Assembly (NCBI GenBank): GCA_021295715.1
Contig: JAGWBV010000006.1
Location: 1-64,000, forward strand
Direction: 5' to 3'
DNA length: 64,000 bases
Source of the DNA: Candidatus Poribacteria bacterium
GTDB taxonomy: Bacteria > Poribacteria > WGA-4E > WGA-3G
The notes under the pieces were generated by a model that did not search any database, was not told where the DNA came from, and was given only the letters and a program-made list of their open reading frames with translations. The position numbers were made by a program, and so were the translations under genes. Position 1 is the stretch's first letter; each line of letters opens with the position of its first letter. Below, one piece after another: positions 51,749 to 59,401 of this stretch.

Positions 51749-51769
51749 AGGGTCGCGAGCAAAGCTCGC
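51749..51769. repeat. Family-J palindrome (GCGAGC...GCTCGC)
   Basis: GCGAGCAAAGCTCGCTCCTA plus one base; the intergenic counterpart of the copy inside the DUF1854 gene. Confidence 0.55.
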
Positions 51770-51799
51770 TCCTACAGGGGGAGAAATGAATACCGCTGG

Positions 51800-52801
51800 C
51801 TATATCCAGCCGTCCTCAATCATCAAGGTCAACGGTGATTCCATCTCTTCAAGGGGTAGCTGAATCCGTCGGCGTTTCCGAGACGATTCATAAATCGCCA
51901 TGAGGAGTTCGTGCGTGGCGTATCCCTGATGACCGCTGGATCGGTGTTCCCGGTTCTCTTCAATGGCAACAATCATGTCCTGCACGGGGTTACTCTCTGG
52001 CGGAAGGTCGGGTGACACCCAAATACCACCCGATTCTGCGTTCCGAAAACGGAGCGGTAGTCCACCGGGGGCAGCGAGTTCGATCTCGCCTTCCGTTCCG
52101 TAGCAGTGGATATGGTGGTAACCGGGGGCAGTGTCGCTGCCCGATTCAATGATGCCACGAACGTTGTCCTCGAATTTGAAGTAACCGATCGCGAAATCCT
52201 CGGAATGCAGATCGTATTTGGTCGGGGTGTCAATACGTTCAATCTGACCGATCACCCAAGCGACGGGACGATCACCGTAGATAAATCGCATGAGATCAAC
52301 AGTGTGCGTGGCATTGTCCTTCAGGTCACCACCGCCACAAACGGCGTGAATGCGAAAGAGATCTCCGATCGTGCCGTCTGCAATCAGCTGCTTTGCACAG
52401 ACATACGGCGCATTAAACCGTAACTGGTGGTCAATCGCCAATTTCACGCCGTGCTGTGAACAGGTCTCAAGCATCTCCTGCGCCTGTCCGAGATTCTCTG
52501 CCATCGGTTTTTCCGAAAGAATCCCTTTCACACCGCGTTTTGCGGTTTCGATTGCGACCGGGGCATGCAGTATTGGACGGGTACATACGGAAACCAGATC
52601 AATATCTTCGGTTTCGAGCATCTCAATGTAATCGGTATACTGCTTTTCGACACCGTATTGTTCGCCGTAAGCTTTCAGTCCCTCTGGGTTAATATCCGCA
52701 ATCGCGGTCAGAGAAGCCCTCGGTTCGTTCACATACCATCCGGCGTGCATGTGAGAAATTCCACCGCATCCAATTATTGCGACGTTGTAGCTGCTATCCA
52801 T
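51800..52801 (-). CDS. Gfo/Idh/MocA family oxidoreductase
   Basis: A 333-residue NAD(P)-dependent dehydrogenase. AIIGCGGISHMHAGWY is the Rossmann GxGGxx motif, LSEKPMAENL carries the EKP dinucleotide/catalytic motif, and DLHSEDFAIGYFKFED continues into the C-terminal sheet domain. Members oxidise sugars or inositols, often myo-inositol or aldose derivatives. AAGGGG before ATG. Nearby: SDR on the same strand 61 bases upstream, so sugar catabolism is plausible for the two. Confidence 0.85.
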   Translation of the reverse strand: MDSSYNVAIIGCGGISHMHAGWYVNEPRASLTAIADINPEGLKAYGEQYGVEKQYTDYIEMLETEDIDLVSVCTRPILHAPVAIETAKRGVKGILSEKPMAENLGQAQEMLETCSQHGVKLAIDHQLRFNAPYVCAKQLIADGTIGDLFRIHAVCGGGDLKDNATHTVDLMRFIYGDRPVAWVIGQIERIDTPTKYDLHSEDFAIGYFKFEDNVRGIIESGSDTAPGYHHIHCYGTEGEIELAAPGGLPLRFRNAESGGIWVSPDLPPESNPVQDMIVAIEENREHRSSGHQGYATHELLMAIYESSRKRRRIQLPLEEMESPLTLMIEDGWI

Positions 52802-52862
52802 TGTGGTACCCCTTGTTCCTTTTTTGTTTCCGAATTATTGGTAAATCCTTAGGCACTATCCA

Positions 52863-53732
52863 TCAAGGTATCCGATGACCGCCTCCAACATAGAGCAACT
52901 GTCCCGTGAGCCAACGTGCTTGCTCAGAGCAGAGGAAAACTGTGACATCAGCGACATCTTCAGGTCTGCCAACCCTACCTAACGGTGTAGATTTTGCGAG
53001 TGCTTCCTCATCATCAGGTAGAATGTAGCCCGTCTGAATCGGTCCAGGTGCGATGACGTTCACCGTAATGCCGTATCTTCCCATTTCACATGCGGCAGAA
53101 TGACTATAGGATTCAATTGCGTACTTACTTGCGGCATAACTGACATTCAGCGGGTGGCAGCGCGCCGCATCCGTACTGGTATTCACAATGCGTCCGCAGT
53201 TGAGTCCATTTCTAAGATATTGTTTCAGATACGCTTGCATCATTAACGCATACGCTCGGGAATTAACAACAAAGTGGGCATCAATGTTTGCAGCGGTTGA
53301 GAGGAAAATGCCGCTTCCGTCTGTTGAAGTTTGCTCAGGATCAAATGTCTCCAAGATACAATGCGTGTGATTGTTAATCAATATGTCAACGGGACCGAGT
53401 TCTTTCTCGCATACATCAAAAAGTTTTGAGATGTTTGTTTCATCAGCAAGGTCTGCCTCTAAGACGGATATGGTCATACCAGCTTCTTCAAATCGGTTGA
53501 CCAGATGCGCAATAGGCTTTTGCTGCATGGCTCGGTAGAGGATATCACCACCGACCCCGGTCTCTTCGGCGCGCTTTAATTCTGCTTCGCTGTATTGACA
53601 TGGAGGACGAAAAAATGATGCAAAAACTTTCACGCCTTGGTTGCCTAACGCTAAAGCGGTTGCAGCACCGATGCCGTGATTGGCACCTGTAATAAGCGCG
53701 ACTTTTCCCGTTAAGTTCGGATCAATCATCAT
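52863..53732 (-). CDS. Short-chain dehydrogenase/reductase
   Basis: A 289-residue classical SDR. LITGANHGIGAATALAL is the TGxxxGxG cofactor motif, DILINNHTHCI the NNAG-like segment, NTSTDAARCHPLNVSYAASKYAIESYSH the Ser-Tyr-Lys catalytic triad, and VIAPGPIQTGYIL the active-site loop. There is an insert of about 40 residues after strand 2 (PPCQYSEAELKRAEETGVGGD), longer than usual. Likely NAD(P)-dependent sugar or alcohol oxidation. GTAGAGGCAG precedes ATG. Confidence 0.85.
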   Translation of the reverse strand: MMIDPNLTGKVALITGANHGIGAATALALGNQGVKVFASFFRPPCQYSEAELKRAEETGVGGDILYRAMQQKPIAHLVNRFEEAGMTISVLEADLADETNISKLFDVCEKELGPVDILINNHTHCILETFDPEQTSTDGSGIFLSTAANIDAHFVVNSRAYALMMQAYLKQYLRNGLNCGRIVNTSTDAARCHPLNVSYAASKYAIESYSHSAACEMGRYGITVNVIAPGPIQTGYILPDDEEALAKSTPLGRVGRPEDVADVTVFLCSEQARWLTGQLLYVGGGHRIP

Positions 53733-53758
53733 CTGCCTCTACATCAAAAAAATAGAAT

Positions 53759-54076
53759 TAACGTGAGTTTGATAATAAAACTGCCCTATAGATATAGGTG
53801 TTTGCTTGGGTATTTCCCAGGTTGAGCGGTAAATGATCAAAAGATCTTTTTTTCTCCAGAGATTTCCGCTTTTCAATCCCCTATTCCTACAGTTAATATA
53901 ATGAAACCCAACAAACCAAACATTGCTGGTGTAATAACACGTTGGGTTTCACTCGTGTTTTGGTGGTATTAGATTTTTCAATGAACTTGAAAGTCATTGG
54001 CTTTGTCCGATTGCTCAGTAACTTACCGTTCAACCCAACCTACAAGAATCCATTTCTTCTATCGGGCTCACGTTAT
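53759..54076. repeat. Family-I termini enclosing a nested family-G element
   Basis: TAACGTGAGTTTG at 53759 and GGGCTCACGTTAT at 54064-54076 are family-I ends. Within lie a TTTGCTTGGGTATTTC unit (53801-53816) and a complete family-G element (53939-54041). The gap 53733-54144 has no gene. Confidence 0.55.
53939..54041. repeat. Family-G element, second copy
   Basis: ACGTTGGGTTTCACTCG to GTTCAACCCAACCT; same ends as 7443-7544 with a different centre. Confidence 0.6.
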
Positions 54077-54144
54077 CTATAAGACACAAACTAAAAGTTT
54101 GTGCTACAATTCGGCTTTCTCGTTAAAATCCTATTGAAAAACCT

Positions 54145-54882
54145 TCAACCAGAAGTGGTATAATCGTGTTTATGTTTCAAAGAAGATAAAACATCATGTA
54201 AGTTTGAGATTAAGTAGTCTGGTTGTTCGTCTGCTGTCTTTGGTGTTAACACATCTGATTTTCGGTCAATGAAGACACTGGTCATGCCAGCGCGGTTGGC
54301 ACCAACGATGTCGTTTTCAACGGTATCACCGACAAACAGAGCCTCTTTCGGAGAAACACCAACACGCTCACAAGCGACTTGAAAAATTTCAACTCTCGGT
54401 TTTCTGACACCGATTTCACCGGAAATTGTAAGCGACTGGATCCGTTCACTGAGTCCAAGGTGTCGGACTTTAGAAAGTTGGCTGTCGGTGTGTTCATCGT
54501 GTGCACCGTTTGTAATGATGCCGATATGGTATGCACTTAATTCTTCAAGAACGGTGACATCGTCGTAAAGACGTAAACTTGTGAGGTAGCGTGAACAGAA
54601 AAAGCCGCTTAATCCTTCCATAACCTTATCTATGGGCAAACCTAACTCTTGAAATAAACACTGGAAGCGTGCGTCTCTCACATCTGCCATAGCGCATTTC
54701 CCAGCGTCAAGCTGCTTAAAGAGTTCCCGATGGACAGTTCTCCATGCCTCCGTAAAAGCTTCCTCCGAAACATCTGGATACTGCTCGCGTAAAAGTTGAA
54801 ACGTTTCTCTTTGTGCAATGCTCCATGCCGCGTCGGAGTCGCAGAGTGTGCCATCCAAATCAAAGAAGACTGCCTTAATCAT
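54145..54882 (-). CDS. HAD-superfamily phosphatase
   Basis: Start set at ATG 54882 (MIKAVFFDLDGTLCDSD), 11 bases after GGAGG; a GTG 12 bases upstream overlaps that site. 245 residues. Motif I FFDLDGTLCDSD, motif II SLTISGEIG, motif III GVRKPRVEIF with Lys, and motif IV FVGDTVENDIVGANRAG are complete. Cap insert (residues about 25-90) indicates the C1 cap class, such as phosphoglycolate or haloacid type. The last 8 bases of the upstream esterase gene overlap this start. Substrate unknown. Confidence 0.85.
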   Translation of the reverse strand: MIKAVFFDLDGTLCDSDAAWSIAQRETFQLLREQYPDVSEEAFTEAWRTVHRELFKQLDAGKCAMADVRDARFQCLFQELGLPIDKVMEGLSGFFCSRYLTSLRLYDDVTVLEELSAYHIGIITNGAHDEHTDSQLSKVRHLGLSERIQSLTISGEIGVRKPRVEIFQVACERVGVSPKEALFVGDTVENDIVGANRAGMTSVFIDRKSDVLTPKTADEQPDYLISNLHDVLSSLKHKHDYTTSG

Positions 54883-55789
54883 TTCCGCTGTCACCTCCCA
54901 GAAATTCGAGCAAAATTTCCTCGCTGATTGCCCACGCTGCGCCGTGTCCTTCGTTGATAACCTTATAGTGAATCACATCGCCGTTGAGATAACTGAAGAT
55001 TTCCAAGTTGCCATCAATCCTGCTGGGTCTGGACAACTTCTCTCCGTCGTACCTCATCTGCCTCGCCCAGAGAAAAATGGATTCCTCAGCGTCAACAAAG
55101 CCCAACTTCCCGTCCTTGGCAGGAATGTATTTTGAAGTACCACCGTGATAAGGGACCAGATCATCGGTAGTACCTGAAATATTCATCAGACGCTTGCCGG
55201 TCATCGGTATGGCAATAGCCTGATAATTGTTATCAGCACCTTTGGCTTTGAAATTCTTCCCGTCGTGTTGATAGACATTCAAGGGGCTGACTGCGCTCAC
55301 ATAATTCCGTAGGTTCGGTAGCTTACTTTCAATCGCCAACTGGTTCACCAAAGCGGCACCATTTGAATTCCCCATGACGCTGAAATTGTCCTTTTGAATG
55401 TTGTCATAAGTGGATAGTTTCTTAACGATCGCTTCGATGAATCCGAGATCGTCTGCTTTGGAATGCTCCGACATGATGTTCCAACCCGTCTTGTATCCGT
55501 TGGCAAACACCATGACGTATCTGCTTGCCATCGTCGTGTGCCGTCTCATGAATTCATCCATTGCTTTCTTCGCATTGCCACTATGCCCATGTAAAAAAAT
55601 GAAAACAGGAAACTTTTGCTGATTCGGACGTTCAGGAACACTGACATAATAGAGTCGCTTGAACGCTGTCTCCTGTGACCACGACTGCGTGATATAATAT
55701 GCTCCAGACTTTAATTGTTTTGCTGCCTCCACGAAAGAAGCGTCACCCACTGTCAAGACAGTGCTTAATATCAACATGAGGCTTTTCAC
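54875..55789 (-). CDS. Exported PHB depolymerase-like esterase
   Basis: Start set at GTG 55789 (MKSLMLILSTVLTV), with GGAG 8 bases upstream and a signal peptide ending near DASFVEA; the longer reading from 55861 gives no signal peptide. 304 residues with an alpha/beta-hydrolase triad: FPVFIFLHGHSG (oxyanion loop), GNSNGAALVNQL (nucleophile Ser), TTDDLVPYHGG (Asp) and INEGHGAAWA (His). Related enzymes hydrolyse polyhydroxybutyrate oligomers or feruloyl/acetyl esters of polysaccharides. Overlaps the HAD gene (stop TAA within ATGATTAA), so coupled translation. Confidence 0.75.
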   Translation of the reverse strand: MKSLMLILSTVLTVGDASFVEAAKQLKSGAYYITQSWSQETAFKRLYYVSVPERPNQQKFPVFIFLHGHSGNAKKAMDEFMRRHTTMASRYVMVFANGYKTGWNIMSEHSKADDLGFIEAIVKKLSTYDNIQKDNFSVMGNSNGAALVNQLAIESKLPNLRNYVSAVSPLNVYQHDGKNFKAKGADNNYQAIAIPMTGKRLMNISGTTDDLVPYHGGTSKYIPAKDGKLGFVDAEESIFLWARQMRYDGEKLSRPSRIDGNLEIFSYLNGDVIHYKVINEGHGAAWAISEEILLEFLGGDSGND

Positions 55790-55909
55790 TATATCTTCTC
55801 CAAGATCCCGAAAAATTGTAAAAAAGGGTTCACTAAGCGATGCGATCTCTACGCCATCCAAAAGATGTACACAAACCTAAGGAGCACCCACGTCCATGCA
55901 ACAGCGCAA

Positions 55910-56332
55910 CTACCTAAATATCCAGAATATGTAAACCAATCCAAGTACTGCCCAAATGCCTGCGGCTATTTTCATCACACGGCTTGTCCATCCTGCTTTT
56001 GTGAAGTGAAAAGCAATATGATTGAACAGTAACATCAATGCAACCACCAGATTGACGTTGAGGTAGTCGTTAGAACCAAAATTTCTCCACTTAAGCAATT
56101 GAAACACGTTGAAGGCAAGCAGGCAGAGAATAATCCCGAGCATGCCATATTTCCAGAAATAGTTTAGCCTAAACCTCCGGACAAGCCCCGTTTTTTCGGA
56201 TACCTTTTCAAAAGACTCCGGTAGGTCAGGGTTCGTTTCGCGAAGTGTCTGCTGGCGTTCTCGCAGCCTTTCAATTTTTCCCTCAAGTTGCTGCTTCTCA
56301 GCATCAGTTAACCGTCTCATAAAAGTTACCAC
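55910..56332 (-). CDS. Small membrane protein with coiled-coil N-terminus
   Basis: A 140-residue protein. Residues about 5-40 (DAEKQQLEGKIERLRERQQT) are charged and helical; helices follow at about 65-82, 93-113 and 118-138. The start is either 56332 or the ATG at 56320 (MRRLTDAEKQQLEG); the former overlaps the GNAT stop by 7 bases. No family recognised. It follows the GNAT gene on the same strand, so co-expression is likely. Confidence 0.55.
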   Translation of the reverse strand: MVTFMRRLTDAEKQQLEGKIERLRERQQTLRETNPDLPESFEKVSEKTGLVRRFRLNYFWKYGMLGIILCLLAFNVFQLLKWRNFGSNDYLNVNLVVALMLLFNHIAFHFTKAGWTSRVMKIAAGIWAVLGLVYIFWIFR

Positions 56333-56862
56333 TCTTTCGAGGATTTAAGAGGCATGACAAATGCTAAACATTTTTCATCACGTTCCATCGGCTCGACAGC
56401 AAATCCCATAGCGAGTTTGAGATGGTGGTTTTCGGGATGATTTTCACCGCTGACGGATCGCACTTGGTAACAGTCAAATAACTTCGCTTGCTGGATGGTA
56501 TATTCTTGAAGTGCGGTGCCGATACCGTGTCGACGGTATCCGTCTTTCACGCCAAACGCGAGGATCTTCGCCTCTTTTAGTGTTTTACCGTTTATCTGGA
56601 TAGGTGGATGGTCGCGGTCGTGGGGACCGATGTCCCACACCACAAACATGAGAAATCCGACGATGGTCTCATCCTGCTTTGCTGCCAGAAAATAGCGTGA
56701 AAACTGCTCAAAATACGGGTTAAATGCCCAGCCGTCTTGGTTTAAGTCCTTGACAAGCGTGACAAATTCCTGCCAATCCGAGTGATCGGCTGTGAGTTCT
56801 TCGATGGAAAAGTGTCGTTGCCTGTTCATCCACTCGCCCGTTTTCAAACCGGTTCTGTTCAA
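56326..56862 (-). CDS. GNAT family N-acetyltransferase
   Basis: A 178-residue acetyltransferase. FGVKDGYRRHGIGTALQEYT is the acetyl-CoA pyrophosphate loop (Q/R-x-x-G-x-G/A), and YQVRSVSGENHPENHHLKLAMGF the second conserved strand and helix. Start could be at the ATG at 56829 (MNRQRHFSIEEL); neither has a strong ribosome site. Substrate unknown; C-terminal overlap with the small membrane protein. Confidence 0.7.
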   Translation of the reverse strand: MNRTGLKTGEWMNRQRHFSIEELTADHSDWQEFVTLVKDLNQDGWAFNPYFEQFSRYFLAAKQDETIVGFLMFVVWDIGPHDRDHPPIQINGKTLKEAKILAFGVKDGYRRHGIGTALQEYTIQQAKLFDCYQVRSVSGENHPENHHLKLAMGFAVEPMERDEKCLAFVMPLKSSKEW

Positions 56863-56931
56863 TCTAACGCCAAGGTCATCAGTTTTAAGACATTATCGGA
56901 TTTTCCGCCTTTTTTAACGATCCGGTGTCCC

Positions 56932-56978
56932 TTCCCAGTAACGGGTGGGAGCCCTGGTTGGAAAACCGCACCTACCGG
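56932..56978. repeat. CGGTGTCCCTTCCC...CCGCACCTACCGG long module
   Basis: Same 47-base module as at 4080-4127 (interrupted there) and 58437-58492, with a central CCAGTAACGGGTGGGA hairpin. Confidence 0.6.
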
Positions 56979-57034
56979 ACCCTCTTACTGTTCAATCAAA
57001 CGCAGTTTTTAGGGGACAACCACAAGGGATGTCT

Positions 57035-57805
57035 CTACTGTGAAACCTTTATTGCTCCCCAAGTGAGTGCCAATTTCTGGGTCGGATCGACAGCAAGTCC
57101 TTCCGCTTCGAGATTGTTTTCAATCTCTTCTTGACTGAGACCGCGGTTGTAAAGGCGCAGTTCGTCAAGAATGCCGTGGTAGGGAAGTCCGTCCGATTTT
57201 CTGGCACCCATCCAGAAGTTTTCTCCGTTATGTTTGAGGACTCCCTCGAATTTTTTCTCATTATCTACTTCACCATTGACATAAATAATGGCTACAGAAC
57301 CATCGTAAACACCAGCGACATGATGCCATTTACCCACATCGGGCTGACCTACGCTGTGAAAGGGCCATGTTTCTAAGGCACCGTTCCAGAGATTAAAATC
57401 AACCCGAGTTTGGTCTGACCACGCAATTACATAAGAATTATTTCCTGATCTCGATATACCCGCGAAAATCGCCCAACCGGGTTTCTCAGGCTTTATCCAC
57501 ACCTCCAATGTAATCTGATCGCCAATGTCGGTTAAACTCTTATCTGCTCCACAATCTACATGCCCGCCACTAAACTTGAGTGCCTCACCCACTTTACCGT
57601 CAACGATCTCGACATTCCCATCCATAGTTCCATCGTTTGCACCGACAATGTCTTTAACCGTTTTCCCTGCGACCGAATCCTTATTGAACGACCAGTAACT
57701 TACCAACCCATCGGTAATCGCTTGACGCGCGTGTGTTATGCTTGCAGCCATTAAAACAGTCGCTGTAATGGCTATAACTAATATTTGTCTCAGAGTCCTG
57801 TTCAT
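57035..57805 (-). CDS. Exported LamG-domain protein, second intact copy
   Basis: A 256-residue protein: signal peptide of about 26 residues (ends THARQ) then a LamG domain with LVSYWSFNKDSVAGKTVK, ANDGTMDGNV, LKFSGGHVDCG, WHHVAGVYDGSVAIIYVNG and GILDELRLYNRGLSQEEI. C-terminus is a short TQKLALTWGAIKV segment, as in the 36621-37466 copy. GGAGGATCAAATC precedes ATG, a strong site. Single gene between repeats. Confidence 0.85.
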   Translation of the reverse strand: MNRTLRQILVIAITATVLMAASITHARQAITDGLVSYWSFNKDSVAGKTVKDIVGANDGTMDGNVEIVDGKVGEALKFSGGHVDCGADKSLTDIGDQITLEVWIKPEKPGWAIFAGISRSGNNSYVIAWSDQTRVDFNLWNGALETWPFHSVGQPDVGKWHHVAGVYDGSVAIIYVNGEVDNEKKFEGVLKHNGENFWMGARKSDGLPYHGILDELRLYNRGLSQEEIENNLEAEGLAVDPTQKLALTWGAIKVSQ

Positions 57806-58581
57806 GATTTGATCCTCCTATTTCGGCATATTGCGTGCATTTCGGCAAGATTAAGTCACCTTTTTATAGACATAGCACTCCGCTGGAGCGCGTGCATTTC
57901 AACACTTGGAACTCTATAGATATACTACTCCACTGGAGTAGGAAAATCGACTGACACCTCCCCTTGAACATAGAATACTCGTTAGGTAGCAACTTAGGTT
58001 AGGTACTAATGAAGATTAAGAATTTAATTGAGTAATGGGCGGTGTTAATTGTCTGAATCAGGATTTACAGGATTCAAGGATTTGCAGGATTATAGACCTT
58101 TCTCGATTAACAACTGTTTCTTATAGCATTACCGAAATATTTTAATGCAAGTAGACATAGCACCCCTACGGGGTGTGTTCGCTTGAATACGCCGTTTTCT
58201 ATTCTCACTGCGAAGCAATATCACCCGTACCGGGTGGGAGAGGTTTCTATAGACATACCCGCCTGTTCCCCTCTCAGTAAGGGGTGGGACCCCGAGTGAA
58301 GAAAGAGACTGAAATACCTCGTTGAACATCCAAAATTTGTTAGTAGCAATTTAGGTAAATCAAGTAATTTCATAGAGGTAACAGGTGCGGTTACATGAAG
58401 ATTAATAAAATATTTCGGTAATTCCATAACCATATCCGGCGTCCCTTCCCAGTAACGGGTGGGAACCCTGGTTAGGAAACCGCACCTACCAGTCTAGGGA
58501 AAATAAATATTACCGAATTAAATTCTGATACCTCATCAAACCGCGCCTACCAGTGAAATGCGTAAGTCTGATTCAATTGAC
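57806..58581. repeat. Repeat cluster: two family-D units, a periodic run, a family-C element
   Basis: Contains palindromes GCACTCCGCTGGAGCGC (57875-57891) and CTACTCCACTGGAGTAG (57924-57940) with a right terminus 57986-58001; a run of AGGATT units (58051-58092); palindromes CACCCCTACGGGGTG (58161-58175) and CACCCGTACCGGGTG (58222-58236) with a terminus at 58343-58358; and the family-C element below. No gene is seen in these 776 bases. Confidence 0.65.
58406..58525. repeat. Family-C element, second copy, long interior
   Basis: AAAATATTTCGGTAATTCCA at the left, AATATTACCGAATTAAATTC at the right. Interior is the long CGTCCCTTCCC module rather than the short GGTGCGG module of copy 184-274. Confidence 0.65.
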
Positions 58582-58959
58582 TTAACCATCGTATTCGACG
58601 ACGACATCATCACCGTCAATCTTGACGGGATATGTCGCTACCCGCAAGGTTTCATCAACGAGGCATTGTCCGGTGGCAATGTCAAACGTCCACTGATGCC
58701 ACGGACAGCGCAGGACCTCGCCTAAACCATCAACAGAGAGTGTCGCGCCTTCAATTGAAGGTGGTGCATCGGCGGCGAATCTACCGCTGAGTTCGCCTGT
58801 GCAGAGCGGTCCTCGCCGGTGCGGACAGATGTTACGAATGGCGTAAAATTTGCCATCAACATTAAAGACCCCAATGCCCGCCTTCCCGCGGAACGGGACG
58901 ATGATTTTGCGGTTCCCGGGTGGAATCTCTGATACTTTTCCAACAACAACACGTGCCAT
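58582..58959 (-). CDS. Rieske [2Fe-2S] ferredoxin-like protein
   Basis: A 125-residue single-domain Rieske protein. NICPHRRGPLCTG is C-x-H box 1 and LRCPWHQWTFDI the C-x-x-H box 2, the standard ligands, about 40 residues apart. It resembles NirD-type or dioxygenase ferredoxins. No oxygenase subunit is adjacent; the amidohydrolase and PhyH genes upstream are the nearest candidates for a shared role. Ribosome site AAGGTAAGATTAAAAT is the end of a family-E repeat. Confidence 0.85.
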   Translation of the reverse strand: MARVVVGKVSEIPPGNRKIIVPFRGKAGIGVFNVDGKFYAIRNICPHRRGPLCTGELSGRFAADAPPSIEGATLSVDGLGEVLRCPWHQWTFDIATGQCLVDETLRVATYPVKIDGDDVVVEYDG

Positions 58960-59146
58960 ATTTTAATCTTACCTTGCGGAGAAACAACTGATATTCTGTC
59001 TCAGGCGTGCTTTTCTTATCTCTGAAGAAATACTCAAGCAAAAACCCCTCCATTTCATTACGGGCTATCCGTTTTGAGGGTATGCTAAGAGAACACCTGC
59101 TTAAACGAAAACCTATCTATCGAATGCCGGCTGTCAATCATCATAT

Positions 59147-59401
59147 TTCTAACTTACCTTGTGGAGAAATGACAGCAACTTGAAACTTCAACTGCTTTCC
59201 TCATGAGTCGCCTGCGCCGTTGTTGCAGGTCTTCTAACTTACCTTGCGGAGAAATAACACGCAACTAAACTATCAACTGTTTTTCTCATGAGTCGCCTGC
59301 GCCGTTGTTGCAGGTCTTCTAACTTACCTTGCGGAGAAATAACAGGAGTTTGAAACTTCAACTGTTTTCCTCATGAGTCGCCTGCGCCGTTGTTGCAGGC
59401 T
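59147..59401. repeat. Tandem repeat, three units of 85 bp (family E)
   Basis: Each unit runs TTCTAACTTACCTTGYGGAG to the hairpin CCTGCGCCGTTGTTGCAGG. Units begin at 59147, 59232 and 59317, an exact 85-base period. The third ends within the amidohydrolase stop region and encodes its last residues. The gap 58960-59357 otherwise contains only another family-E copy next to the Rieske gene. Confidence 0.8.

Noticed and set aside
59147-59401. Possible CRISPR array
   Set aside because: Units are contiguous 85-base copies without unique spacers, contain a hairpin and belong to a dispersed family; no cas genes are near.
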